DNA of 64,000 bases. Source: Bimastos eiseni. Its lineage: Eukaryota > Annelida > Clitellata > Crassiclitellata > Lumbricidae. The stretch is from NCBI GenBank assembly GCA_959347315.1, contig OY365810.1, positions 32,145,083 through 32,209,082 on the forward strand. Reading direction: 5' to 3'. A model generated the notes under the pieces. That model was not told the DNA's origin, searched no databases, and worked only from the letters and a program-made list of their open reading frames with translations. How positions within the stretch are numbered: the stretch's first letter is position 1; every line of letters starts with the position of its first letter. Of this stretch, positions 21,600-32,279 are shown one piece after another. Both the position numbers and the translations under genes were made by a program.

Positions 21600-23238
21600 T
21601 CGGACGTAGGCCTACGCCCAATGAGCCAACATGCAAACATTCCACCTGTGTAAACACCGTGTTGCAAATCAGTCATCGTATTATGCTAACACTCGATGTT
21701 TAGTTTCAGATTTTCGACGATTTCAAGCTAGAAACGGGGAGGATAAACTGGTCTACCCTCGTACCCCAATCGAGACTTCGCTGCGCTACTCTCGTCATAG
21801 CTCTCTCGACGCAAGTGCGCGTCCCAGTGAGATCAAGCCGTCGTCGATAGGGAAAGGAAGTCCTCGCCATGTGTGACGCCGAATGGTCAGCGCCCCTCAC
21901 TTAACCACCATGACGTACACTATTGAATCAGTTTACGTTTATTCGAGTGTGATGAGGAAAGAGCAGCGCTGCCGAGGTCCCGTGTTGAACCCAATGATGA
22001 GCCCTCGAACTTCCACCGAATGTACGAAAGGATCATGTGTCCCCAGCGTTGGAGAGCGATGATCTGACCTGCGAGGAACTGATGACAGTGGCTCTCGGCT
22101 AAGGATGAGAAGCTTCGATGACACGAACGATGACGATTGTTTGCAAGCTGATCTACCGGGGTTGCCGGAATATGAATTGAACTGACATCGTTATGATGAT
22201 GTTGAGATGACAGCGAAACCACTGTGTCTACCAAAACACGATGAAAATCTGCGGAATAAAAGACTTTACACCAGGGACGATCCAGTGTCTAAAGTCAATC
22301 GCAGGAATCGACAGTTACGTAAATCGGTTGGCAACTGCTCCAAACTTCGATGTCCATATAAATCACTCTAGAGATTCTTTGAACTTACATGGCTTGAGAG
22401 CCAGGAAGCCCAATGGCGTTTTGGCGAGGGGAGAATTACAATTAATGAACGTTCCTTTCCCATAATATCAGCCGACCAGAACCGGCCACTTGTTAGAGGA
22501 TAGCAGTGGAATATGGCACTAAAATTCCTGCGATGAGTGAGATGGACCTAGATGGTGTTTATGCGACTCATCCTACATTGAATGCTGCCAAAGGACTGAG
22601 AGCCACGCCACCTCAAGTTACAGAGCTGGAACAATGTCACCAGATCGAGCCATGGGTCTCACTGTGAAAATGTTGAACCCGACCCTAAACACGGTCCAAG
22701 TAAAGCGTGTAATACAGTGCCTAACAGATGAAGTGACCTTGGGTGCGAATGAATTCCTCGACCAGTACCAGCAGAACAGGCAAATGGAATCAATTAACTG
22801 TCCGAGGAACAGATCGAGAACATACAGGCATCGTTGTGGCAAACCGAAGCCTCCGACGCACCGTCTGAGGAAGTGGACAGCGTTAAACGACTTGTGCGGA
22901 AGTGTCAAAGTACTTTTCATTACACGAGTGTGACATAGGCTAAACAGACATTTTATAGCATGAGATTCATTTTCGTAGCATGTTAATGAACATTGCTAAA
23001 TGTCTAATATGTCTGAGGTCACATCAACTAAGCGCCGCAGTCGAGATCACCCCGGTCGACCGGCGGAGGTTATAGCCCAGATACCCTCTCAGGGGCGCGC
23101 CGAGGTGCTGGAGTTATAGGAGCCACACAAGAAGGTCAGGGCACGACACTTCGTCTGAAAATTTCGTTCGAGAGATTGTATTCTTTGAAAAAGGCAACCG
23201 AGATTACATACATATGGTAAGCACACCGATACGTGACA
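21600..23238. other. Unrecognised conserved intron segment
   Basis: GC-richer than its surroundings and near-identical at 48333-49971. Short open frames exist on both strands (plus 22241-22465 and 22634-22933, minus 21920-22234), but longer reading is broken by stops in every frame tried. A worn DNA transposon is possible. Its first about 80 bp recur at 28690-28765. Confidence 0.4.
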
Positions 23239-23816
23239 TTTTGGCGTAGCCGTTTTGTCGCAGGACGTTTTTGGCACAAGACGTTTTGGCGCAGAGCTCT
23301 TATTCAATAATATGGTAATCTACCACCCTCGTTTGGTAAATTATTCCCCATAGCAAATCATGTTAAGCTTTTTCGGAAGTAGGCTAGAAGATGGGTCGGT
23401 AAGAAGAATCATGATGAAATATAAGCTGGATCAATGAAAAGTATTCTTTTATACTGGAAGCTGGATTAATGAAAAAAATCATGCTTAAGTGGAGGCTAGC
23501 TTGAGGAAAATAATTATGCTTAAGTGAAAGCTGGACTGATGAAGAAAATCAGGGTCAAATGGAAGCCGGAATGATGCAAAAGAATCATTCTTAATGGAAG
23601 CTGGATTGATGAAAATAGTTATGCTTAAATGGAAGCTGGGTTGATGATAAATAATGCGGTCCATTTGGAAGCGGTAATGATGTACAGATTTTGACTAGTT
23701 TAGCAAAATTCGTTTTAAATTATCCAGCTTCATAGTACATTATATATTGTATCAGAGATCTGTACCAAAAACGGCACTGTTCCAGGCCGTCCTGCGACAA
23801 AACGGCTACGCCAAAA
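23239..23816. mobile_element. Foldback/MITE-like element with internal tandem repeats
   Basis: Arms 23239-23267 and 23788-23816 are perfect inverted repeats starting TTTTGGCGTAGCCG and reading into TCGCAGGACG. Between them, 23400-23690 holds about seven degenerate copies of a 36-42-bp unit around GGAAGCTGGATTGATGAAAA. No open frame for a transposase and no clear target duplication. Its mate is at 49972-50548. Confidence 0.7.
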
Positions 23817-23868
23817 GGGCTGCGTAAAAACGTATTGCTTCGTAAACACAAAGCATTTGTTTATTTGT

Positions 23869-24022
23869 GTGGCACAGTGGTCGATTGGTTAGAGCGGTCA
23901 GCCCGTAACGATCATTGTGCGCTGAGCGCGCGGGTTCGACCCTCATCCGGTGAGTCACTGTGTTGGGACCTTGAGCAAGTCCTTTGCGCACAATTGCTCT
24001 GCAGTACAACTGCAATTGCGCC
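23869..24022 (+). mobile_element. tRNA-derived SINE, copy 2
   Basis: Same family as 9790-10018: TGGTCGATTGGTTAGAGCGG head, GGTTCGACCCTCA B box, and a tail with TTGAGCAAGTCCTTTGCGCA. It abuts the foldback element, so one inserted beside the other. It lies in intron 1 of gene C. Confidence 0.8.
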
Positions 24023-24221
24023 GTTCATTCCTCTTTTCAAACTATGCATTTCAATGTATAAAATTATTTCTTAATATTAATTAATTTGAAATAGTTTAGA
24101 CAACAAACTATCCAAGCATATAAAATTGTGCAGCAGATGTTACATCGACTTTTGTGTAAATGTTTAACTATTTGCTTTGATACAATTAATATTTCTTTAT
24201 ATTATGAATGGTAATTTACTG

Positions 24222-24278
24222 ACATTATTATTATTATTATTATTATTGTTATTATTATTATTGTTATTATTATTATAA
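24222..24278. repeat. (ATT)n microsatellite
   Basis: About 55 bp of TTA units just 3' of exon 1 of gene C on the minus strand. Lengths differ in genes D and E. Confidence 0.93.
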
Positions 24279-25089
24279 CAATTTGAGGTTTTTACTATTT
24301 CTATTACAAAGTATGAAAGGATTTTAAAAACAATTGTGTAGGCCATACATTTTTCAAAAGTATTAATCGAACTAGCAGAAAGTGTCACGGGCCGCATAAA
24401 ATGTGTCCCGTTTAGGTCTACCTGATTCGTTTCCTGCTTTGCTTTATCAACAACGAATGACAGATGAATAATACCGAAGCTGTACATAGAATAAACCAAT
24501 CCAACCACGACAAACACTGTCACAGTCAATAACAAACTTTTCGTTGACATTCTTATCCAGTCGAAGAATTGAAATGAAGTTCAGGCTAACGAATTAACAC
24601 ACTCAAAAGCAGATGGACGTCTTTTTTAATTGTAATGCGCATTCCCTGATCTTAGCAGGTCGGTTGCTGAATGGCTTGCGTGGCAGTCAGCTAAGACGAC
24701 CCTAAGCAGAAAGAATCAAACTCATGAAATCACGCTTATGCATGCATGTGTCTTTCTCCTTAAATGTTTTATTAAGCCAACTACAATGTTTTTTATATTC
24801 ATCCCGAAGACTTGCTACAGGCGCAAGTTTAATATCTTGAAACCAACCGCGATGTCACCAGCTTACTTATGACAACACATACCTGAAAGCCCACTCGAAC
24901 TTTGCTCCTCTGATGTATAATTAATGAACTCGCAGTGGTAAAGGAAGCTATTCTGTAATAACAGGTTTGGGCACCACTCGAGGTGTTTACATTAGCGGTT
25001 ATCAAGCTTTTGAGTCTCAAGGACCACTAATAAATTGTGTCCAGTTCGAGGACCACCACTGAAATTGTGCCTCTGACGCACTATGGCTA

Positions 25090-25148
25090 GTTACTCTTAC
25101 CACTACTACTACTACTACTACTTTCCCTCCGCCTCCACCTACTACCAC

Positions 25149-25206
<58 letters not shown>
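25090..25206. repeat. (ACT)n/(ATT)n microsatellite
   Basis: Continuous with the 3' end of the minus-strand LINE fragment starting at 25207, so it most likely grew from that element's AAT tail. Confidence 0.93.
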
Positions 25207-26028
25207 TTGCCCGAGGTTTTAATAATCCATCAGGCGATACAAACAATATCCGGAGATGTGATGATTTTCTAGAACGGCAACTCCCTCGGCAGTGTGTGGT
25301 AGGGCAAATGTGCCTCTGAAGGCAACAGCATTAAAGCGTTGGATTGCGGTAGCAAGGCGTTGGAAAAGATAAGATGTCTCTCTGATATCTCCAGTGCTTA
25401 GTGTTAAACGTTTACCCAGATCCTTAATAAAGTCTAGTCCATTGATGTTAGTGGGGCCTAGGGTCCCAAAAGCCACTGATACAAAATGATGGTTGGTCAG
25501 CAGATGGACGTATTTCGCATTCTATCTTGTGGCCGCCATTTCCGCTGCTGCCCCTGCCGCAGCAGCCGTCGCCTGGATGTAGGATAGAGCAACCGTGTCT
25601 GTTATGGTGGCGTCCCATACGAGGCTACGCCCCCCTCACCATGGTATCAGTGTCAAGCAGTCGGGTCTTTTGCCATCCGTTCGTGAAAGTCCTGGTGGTT
25701 CCTTGATGTTAGGCATTCCAGCTTGCGTAAGACTTCGGCTTATGACGTCATTTATTGTCGCATGTCTGGCAATTCGGCCTAAACTGCATGATAGGCCATG
25801 CGAACCATCTGCCGCCACCCTCGACCCACGTTGTCACGTGTGAGGCTCGCATATCATCGATCTAAGTCTGAGACCCACCGCCACTCTGATCGTTTTGTCA
25901 TCCATTAGCAATCCACATGATGATATTGGGAGTGCGAATATCAAGTCGCCCGCATGAGGCGCTGCAGCCGCTTTAAGTCTTGCTTGATGGTACGTGTCGT
26001 TGCATGAGTCGATCAGTAAGTCCTTCAT
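25207..26028 (-). mobile_element. LINE ORF C-terminal part with AAT tail
   Basis: The minus-strand reading from 26028 down gives a C-x-C/G..H..C knuckle-like block (around CEPHTC and SHGLSC), then [21 protein letters not shown], a WDAT block, and the tail YLFQRLATAIQRFNA. I know this order from retroelement proteins common in marine invertebrates. The PD...WD pattern is compatible with a restriction-like endonuclease, which is inference. One stop and probable frameshifts show it is dead. The upstream part, including RT, is missing beyond 26033, where a microsatellite starts. Confidence 0.6.
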
Positions 26029-26033
26029 TTTCT

Positions 26034-26065
26034 TCTTCTTCTTCTTCTTCTTCTTATTATTATTA

Positions 26066-26130
<65 letters not shown>

Positions 26131-26131
26131 G
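26034..26131. repeat. (TTC)n/(ATT)n microsatellite
   Basis: TTC units followed by ATT units, interrupting the LINE fragment on its 5' side. The mate region (52885-53170) is far longer and has a non-repeat insert. Confidence 0.93.
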
Positions 26132-26267
26132 CAAACGCAACTTAATCTTGTTCAGTTTACCCACTATATACCCAGTCTTCAACACATTCTAGATAACCTT
26201 GACACGGGGTTTAGGACATTATAGTCTGCATGTAACCTCCCTGCCATTACCCTTATGCCATTACCCT

Positions 26268-28318
26268 TTGTTTATCAGAAGATTTTATCTCTTTTGTTTT
26301 ATGAGACTAGTTCCTTGACAACTATTCCATTTCTCAGCAAATGATCCAGAGTGTAATGAGATATTATGGCAACGCGTCTTCTTACCGTTCGCATGGCATA
26401 ATGAAACCTCCTTTAGCATTGGCAGTGTATTCGTGCTATGTAATATTTCAGACAAACATGAACATACGAGAGTATTTTAATAGTGCAGATTCTTTCTACG
26501 TGTTTATCAAGCATAAGTTCACGGCTATAGTAATCGTTGTACAGCCTGATGGTCGTGTGTTAGTAGGCCCTACTGTTGCTTCGGCTGCCAGATAGCGCTC
26601 AAGATAACGCATGAGAACCAAACATATTTTACGTTGGCTGTATTTCTTGCATTGGTTGAATGGGAAACTCCACCCCCCCCCCCGTATTCAATTGGCGTTT
26701 AATGATCACTAAATCGTCTGAATGATTGCTAGCAATGCACTCCTAACGCGACAAGTGTCGAAGTAGTAATATTTCATCGATCTATATTCAGCATCAATTT
26801 GGAGTCGACAATATTGGCCACTTTTGAAGAAACACTAAGCTTCCTTCATTGGTTCGCATTCCCTAGATTCAAGACCTGATATACCAGATTTAATTAATTC
26901 AAGCATCACCTAAGACAACCTGCACTCAATCTAATACAAGGCATAGGAAAATGCCGACCCGGTTAACCACATTGGGTTTAGGGCGCTAGTCACCCGATAA
27001 GAGGCCTGAAGGTGTGGTTCGTTAATAGAGGGAAGCTCATTTCAAAAACTTGAATCTCGTGCTCGCTCAGCACGCACACGGGGCATTAAATACACTTCAG
27101 CGTTCACAGAAACACTCATTGACGATGTGAAAATCAGATTTATAAAGATAAATCTAAGATTTAAATTGCATACTTAAGTGTCTAATGTCTAGGCTCCTTT
27201 TAAAAATCTCTCAAACTGCACCAGACAATGAAGTGCGTGTGTGCGCGTGTGTAGGTGTAAGTGTATGTGTGTGTAATTGTGTGTGTGTGCATATCAATTA
27301 CGAAAAGTACTGAGCTGGTTTTATCTTGATGCCATTCGGACAAACGATCAGAAATTCTCTGTCAGCAGAGCTCCGTCGTACATCCAGTTGTCCATGATGG
27401 CTCGTGTACCGTGAAACATTGTATTGGAAATGGTGGGCCATTAATATATTAATAGCCAACTGATCAAATCGATGACATTCAGCCCAGATGTCCTTCCCTT
27501 TGAACCGACAGCCCAACGCGTGGGTGGGAGACATGCATTCCTCTCTAAGAGCACATAACACCCACCAGATGATGATCCTGGTATATATTTCTTCCGTTCG
27601 CTGAATGTAGATACTGTTGGCTCCGTACTGTTTGGTATTTGCTGCTGCCGAGGCAGAAATAGGAAGAAATGTATACATCCCCTTGTGCGTTGCTGCAAAA
27701 TTGGAATGGCCACTGTAGTCAAATATCAGAATTCCTCCGCTGCTAGATACTTCGTCCAGTATCAAACTTAGATTGTTCGTATTAAATCTGATTGATGAAT
27801 CTGTCCAGAAGACTCGAGGAAACTCAGATAGTACCTCCTGGAATGTTTCATTAAGACAAAATAACATTTTAAGTTGGACAAATAAATAAAAAAAATTTGT
27901 TTAGCTCACCAACATGTTTCAAAATGTATCGTGTAATGAATATATAGATACCTCTCTTCATAGGCATACAAATACATGGCCCGTCCATCTGGAAGTGGAA
28001 CATGCTACCAACCCAAGTAACTAATTTGACATCATTCACCAGTTTAAGAATAACCTAAAAACTTTCTCACCAAACGGTTAGATAAAGTTACTTGTTGTTG
28101 CAACATTGCTTGTTATGACATGATGTATTCGATGCTTTGATATGGTGGCGAGAGCAAAATATTTTTTAATTTACTTTCGAGGTAGGCTAATTTAACGTCG
28201 ATGGGTCGCCTCTGTTAGCTGAATGGTTAGTTCTTCTGGGATTTCACTTGTTCACTGCATGATTACGTTACACTACTATTTCCGTGTTTGTGTGCTATGT
28301 TTTGTCCGGTGAACAGAA

Positions 28319-28369
<51 letters not shown>

Positions 28370-28692
28370 AGGCAAATTTGACATGAACTTGAAATACTGC
28401 GCAAATCTGTGATGGTGAATTTACCAGTTATGATATTTACATAAGCTGGGTAGATAATCAATTTGCTTCATGCGACACCCCATGAATTATAATTACATTG
28501 AACCAGAAACGCTGCATAGGATACATAGACTCGTACGAAGATAGTTCACAACCTTCGTAAGTGTTGGTGCTCATGCTTCGAATCCCATGAACCAATGACC
28601 TCAAAGCGCCTTTCAGCATTTTCTTATCCGCAACGTATACGTGCGTGACCTTGTAGGCCCTATCTCTCAGCAAATACTCCATGCGCTCAGAC
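26268..28692. repeat. Segmental duplication delta, right copy
   Basis: Matches 17372-19754. It is entered directly from block epsilon at CCCTTTGTTTATCAG and left at about 28692 into sequence matching 21604 (intron 1), skipping exons 3 and 2. The ATTG run at 28319-28368 is expanded relative to the mate. Confidence 0.9.
28319..28368. repeat. Expanded (ATTG)n
   Basis: About twelve units here against about five in the paralogues at 19411-19432 and 63749-63770, the tail of the SINE-like sequence. Confidence 0.93.
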
Positions 28693-28809
28693 GTACGCCC
28701 AATGAGCTAACACGCAAACATTCCACCTGCATAAAAATCGTGTTTCAAATCCGTCATACGTCTGTTGTATAGGCCTATGCGCCTAGCTTGCATTAAATCT
28801 GTACAGAGT

Positions 28810-29345
28810 AGGCTTGGGTGGGCAACCTTTTCTGTGCAGAGGGCTTCGTGAAATTTTGTTTCGCAGAGCCGCATGATAATGTTCTAGGCATCTATCAGGC
28901 TGTATGAGTACTCAGTAGGCTACTTTCATCCAGTGCTAAAGAAAGCCATTTGAGTGCTTTAATCTTATTTAATAACTGGTCCTAAGGATTCTCCAATATA
29001 GAAACAATGAGCTGAGCCACTGTTCTTTTTGACAATAAAATATTTTCAAACTTTTCCTTACTTTCTGGGCAGATAATTTCGGCAATATCAAGTATGGCCT
29101 AGGCATTGCTTTATGAATTCTCCCTCCATAAATGGTTTATTGTTTTTCACGATCTTGCCTAACTAAACTGAGCTTTGTTGGAGCGCCTTGAACAGATGAC
29201 GGTTTGCCAAAAATTCTTTGTTTCTGGCTTAAATATCTCACCAAGTCATCAGCCTTGCGACTTAATTCGGTTTCGCTTAAATCCATTCCAAAATTGCCAT
29301 GCTTCGTCTAAAAACGTCGTTCGAGGTACTCTTTGAAAACGACTA
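28810..29345 (-). mobile_element. hAT transposase relic
   Basis: The minus strand shows FMEGEFIKQC, then EIICPESKEKFENILLSKRT, then LLNKIKALKWLSLALDES, with frameshifts and stops between. This order is characteristic of hAT transposases of the GTF2IRD2/Charlie-like group (F.DGE.IK.C, lSr.Tv.rR, fSLALDEStD). GGGTGGGCAACCTTTT at 28815-28830 fits a hAT end. The 5' part and the catalytic remainder are missing. It lies inside the deleted region of gene E. Confidence 0.7.
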
Positions 29346-29805
29346 CCGCCTACCGACATAGTAAGCATACATCATTAGTTTTAATATCAATGAAAATATA
29401 GGCCTACTTCGTTATCTATTCGTTGGTTGAATGTCCTTCACTCGTCATCAATTTTTCTCTTTTTAAATTTTTGCGCACTCATTCCTCTTTCCAAAATATA
29501 CATTTTAATGTTTAAATTTAAGCTTATTTCTTAATATCAATTAAATTGAAATAGTTCAAACAACTAACTATCCAAACTTTTAAAATTGTGCAGCGGACGT
29601 TGCAATAATTTTTGTCAATGTGCTATATTTTCGTAAATTTTATAATGAAACAGGGTGAGATGGAGTAATTATTTCAAAATTTTCATGGTGAGATGGTGTG
29701 TTAGATAATTCACCCCAACTTTTGAAATTTACAGCGTAAATATTTCAAAATTTGAAATACAATTAATATTTCTTTATATTATGAATGGTAATTAATTGAC
29801 ATTAT

Positions 29806-29849
29806 TATTATTATTATTATTATTATTGTTCATCTTTGGCATTGCCAAC

Positions 29850-29904
<55 letters not shown>
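29806..29904. repeat. (ATT)n microsatellite at a LINE tail
   Basis: Two ATT runs separated by about 22 bp of unique sequence, leading into a LINE 3' end on the minus strand. Confidence 0.92.
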
Positions 29905-30146
29905 GTTTGGTTAAACTACAGCTGCACAAAAGAGCCTCTGAAGGCAATTGCGTTGAAGCGCTGGATGCACACTGACAATCGTTGGAACAAGTAGCTTGTC
30001 TCTCTAGGGTCTCTGGTGACATGTGTCAGAAGGCGACCCAAGTCTTTGATGAAGTCTATTCCTTCGTTATTGATTGGGCCCATGGTCTCAAAGGCCAATG
30101 GAATGAAGAGATAGCTGACAGCGAGCTGGCTGTACTTGATGGTCTT
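29905..30146 (-). mobile_element. LINE ORF C-terminal tail, short copy
   Basis: Minus-strand FIPLAFETMGPINNEGIDF, then YLFQRLSVCIQRFNAIAF, matching the tail of the element at 25207-26028 but clearly diverged from it. It runs out into (AAT)n on its 3' side and is bounded by another ATT run at 30147-30178 on its 5' side. It lies just 3' of exon 1 of gene E, where a chance open frame joins the two. Confidence 0.65.
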
Positions 30147-30449
30147 ATTATTGTTATTATTATTATTATTATTATAACTATTTGAGGTTTTTACTATTTC
30201 TATTACAAAGTATGAAAGGATTTGAAAAACAATTGAGTAGGCCATACATTTTTCAAAAGTATTAATCGAACTAGCAGAAAGCGTCACGGGCCGCATAAAA
30301 TGTGTCCCGTTTAGGTCTACCTGATTCGTTTCCTGCTTTGCTTTATCAACAACGATTGACAGATGAATAATACCGAAGCTGTACATATAATAGACCAATC
30401 CAACCACGACAAACACTGTCACAGTCAATAACACACTTTTCGTTGGCAT

Positions 30450-31077
30450 TCTTATCCAGTCGACGCATTGAATTAGAGTTCAGGTTAACTAACCAACGCA
30501 CTCAAAAGCACTCATTCAGTTGGCCCGTTTCACTTGGCCTGTTTCCAGTTGTAATGCGCATTCTTTGATCTTAGCAGATCGATTGCAGAATCGTCTGCGC
30601 GGCAGTCAGCTAAGACGACCCAAATAGAAAGAAACAAATTCACGCATGTCTTTCTGTGCTCAATTAGGACTACATAACTGTATTCATGCATATTGACGAA
30701 TACGTGCTACAAGTCCTACTATAAGGTTTAACTCCGCGGGGTCACTTGTTCGCGTTGGACAACATTTTAACTATAGGACTTGTGGACTTAGCATATCTTA
30801 AATCATCAGCAGTCTAGTGTGCTCGTGAATTTTGACTCTAGAAGTTCCAATAGGTCAGCATGTCAAACAGAGCTTCTTCAGATGTCATGTAGATATAATG
30901 TACATGTAGGCCTAGGCCTCTATCGTATCACGGCGTTTACAACATTCTAAGGGATAGCATGCTGCCCAAAAGACTAGTAGGCCTAATGATAGTGACTTTT
31001 TACTGTTGACGACGACAACTACGATGATTACTAAGATAATAGTCATCTCTCGAAAGTTGTGGGTTAAAGATGTGTAC
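30450..31077. other. Intergenic DNA, nothing recognised
   Basis: Upstream of exon 1 of gene E. About 30520-30640 is similar to sequence upstream of exon 1 of genes C and D, so it should include any promoter shared by this subfamily. No clear TATA-type signal is seen. Confidence 0.4.
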
Positions 31078-31405
31078 CTTTCGGACGGTTTCAGGCGATC
31101 GTCCATCGCGGCTTAGGTCGTAGAAGTAAATGGTGTGATACGGTAGAAAGCGCTGAACATTTCCAATGGCGTCCATCGTCCATCGCTTGATGAAAGTAAC
31201 CTGCATTCTCAGTGGCAAAAACGAAGTCCTCCAGACAATCTCTATCTAATACAGCGAAATTCGTCGCGGGAATACCAACCTCACTTAGCAGATTGAGGGA
31301 CAAGTTGAAGGGCTTACCGATCGCAGCACATCTGGTATTGGCTTGTGTATCGCAATAGCGAATATCAGTTAAATTTAAGCCCTGACTGTTTATATCTTTG
31401 CAAAC
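31078..31405 (-). pseudogene. Orphan exon 2 with 7-bp tandem duplication
   Basis: It has a TTGAAG acceptor, a GTACAC donor and the exon 2 plan: DIRYC, FNLSLNLLSEVGIP, DFVFATENAGYFHQAMD, then, after a frame change, DAIGNVQRFLP and TIYFYDLS. The exon is 328 bp; CGTCCAT occurs twice in tandem at 31170-31183 and shifts the frame. Removing one copy would give 107 codons. The protein is the most diverged of all exon 2 copies. No exon 1 lies upstream before 32982, and the next element downstream is exon 1 of gene E, so it stands alone. Confidence 0.8.
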
Positions 31406-32188
31406 CTTCAATATGAAAACAAATCCTCAATAACGCTATATATATTAATTCATCTAGATTTAGTTTAGTACATAAAATGGTTTCATGATTATCTTTGTTA
31501 GGTATTCATTAGGAAACTTGATGCCAATACTCGACTGTTTGCTGAACTGTGTACATTGAACTGGTTCGCATTATTCATAAAATTTGCAAACACCAAAATT
31601 AGACAATTTGCAACCAGAAGATGTCAGCCAAACGTGTGAAATTGATAATAATGCAATTTGTTTGAAGTAGCCAAGTCTTCTACCTGCCTCAGCTAAGTAA
31701 GTTAAAGATGTTGGGTCGGAAACGTAATGTATCTCATGAGTTGTCAGTTGACTCGTGCGCAACATAAAATCGACCAGTTGACCCACGACTGTGTACTGTT
31801 TACTGTGTACTGTAGATCCATAGCAATTATGACTCTCGATCGTTTTAATTACTAATAATCATCGCCTGAATATTAGAATATTATTTTAACCAACAGTTTT
31901 ATACTTCACTGTACGAATAGACTGTTGTCTAACAAACTATCGATCAACAAATCAGCCTGAAAACTGGTTTCATAATGTAGTATATGTTTCCAGTGATGGT
32001 GCCTCTGAGTTATGAAAGTCAAACGACACTATATAACACACCTTTCTATGTTGAATGGTTCTGTAGATATTGATAATTATAGCTTTCGGTGGCCATGATG
32101 GACGCCATTTTGAAAGTGACTCCTACGTCATGGTCCTAATATATCATTTGCTAATGAGAATGCAATAAAACTTACGGCTTGACATCAA
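31406..32188. other. Intergenic DNA with repeat unit
   Basis: No gene recognised. TCTATGTTGAATGGTTCTGT at about 32047 and the GGCCATGATGGACG block at about 32091 are a first copy of the unit that forms the hairpin at 32189-32279. Confidence 0.45.
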
Positions 32189-32279
32189 AAATATCGTTCT
32201 ATGTTGAATGGTTCTTTAGATATTGACAATTTCTGTAATTGTCAATATCTAAAGAACCATTCAACATAGAAAGATATTT
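32189..32279. repeat. Near-perfect inverted repeat (hairpin)
   Basis: Arms 32189-32231 and 32237-32279 (43 bp, one mismatch) enclose a 5-bp loop TCTGT. The arms contain TCTATGTTGAATGG and GATATTGACAATT. After the right arm a GGCCATGTTGGACGACAT block repeats, in direct orientation, the block seen at about 32091. Confidence 0.9.

Larger units (their letters stand above)
18398..24550 (-). pseudogene. Gene C: family member with frameshift in exon 2
   Basis: Exons 24550..24422 (43 codons, anchor VTVFVVVGLVYSMYSF), 21135..20819, 19984..19880 and 18937..18398 (179 aa plus stop). Splice borders are canonical and the motifs are present: VFVTAAN, IYFYDLD, FNYSRYPSH, FKPLIIH, FWTDSSIRF, CHRFDQSAINIL. 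Exon 2 is 317 bp against 315 in gene D: a TTTT run at 21119-21122 has two bases more than the paralogue, so the first six codons are out of frame with the rest when entered from exon 1. Everything else is open, so a very recent mutation or an assembly error in the run is equally plausible. Introns are 3286, 834 and 942 bp. Confidence 0.75.
19830..26268. repeat. Segmental duplication epsilon, left copy
   Basis: Matches 46570-53306. About 20.0-20.7 kb is clearly more diverged than 20.73-25.3 kb, which is nearly identical. It contains exons 3, 2 and 1 of gene C (D in the mate), a foldback element, a SINE and a LINE 3' end. It ends at TTATGCCATTACCCT, where the left side jumps to block delta. Confidence 0.87.
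27298..30449 (-). pseudogene. Gene E: family member lacking exons 2 and 3
   Basis: Exon 4 (27837..27298, 179 aa plus stop) is open and keeps FWTDSSIRF and CHRFDQ, though it reads WAECHRFDQLAIN where the others have QSAIN or QSALN. Exon 1 (30449..30321, 43 codons, anchor VTVFVVVGLVYYMYSF) is complete with a CAG/GTAGAC donor. Between them the sequence passes from intron 3 (28692) to intron 1 sequence, deleting both middle exons, and carries a hAT relic. Exon 1 to exon 4 splicing would stay in frame (222 aa), but the product would lack every exon 2 and exon 3 motif. I call it a pseudogene. Confidence 0.75.

Noticed and set aside
21600..22935. A protein-coding gene in intron 1 of genes C and D
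   Set aside because: Only short frames interrupted by stops on both strands and no recognised motif; kept as an unassigned segment.
23400..23690. CRISPR-like array
   Set aside because: Units are contiguous degenerate tandem repeats without unique spacers, inside a foldback element in a eukaryotic intron.
23869..23960. Functional tRNA gene
   Set aside because: A and B boxes are present, but the spacing, poor acceptor pairing and a conserved tail shared with other copies indicate a SINE.
29916..30449. A 177-aa minus-strand frame joining exon 1 of gene E to a retroelement tail
   Set aside because: The join runs through an ATT microsatellite; exon 1 ends at a CAG/GTAGAC donor as in its paralogues, so the fusion is a chance open frame.
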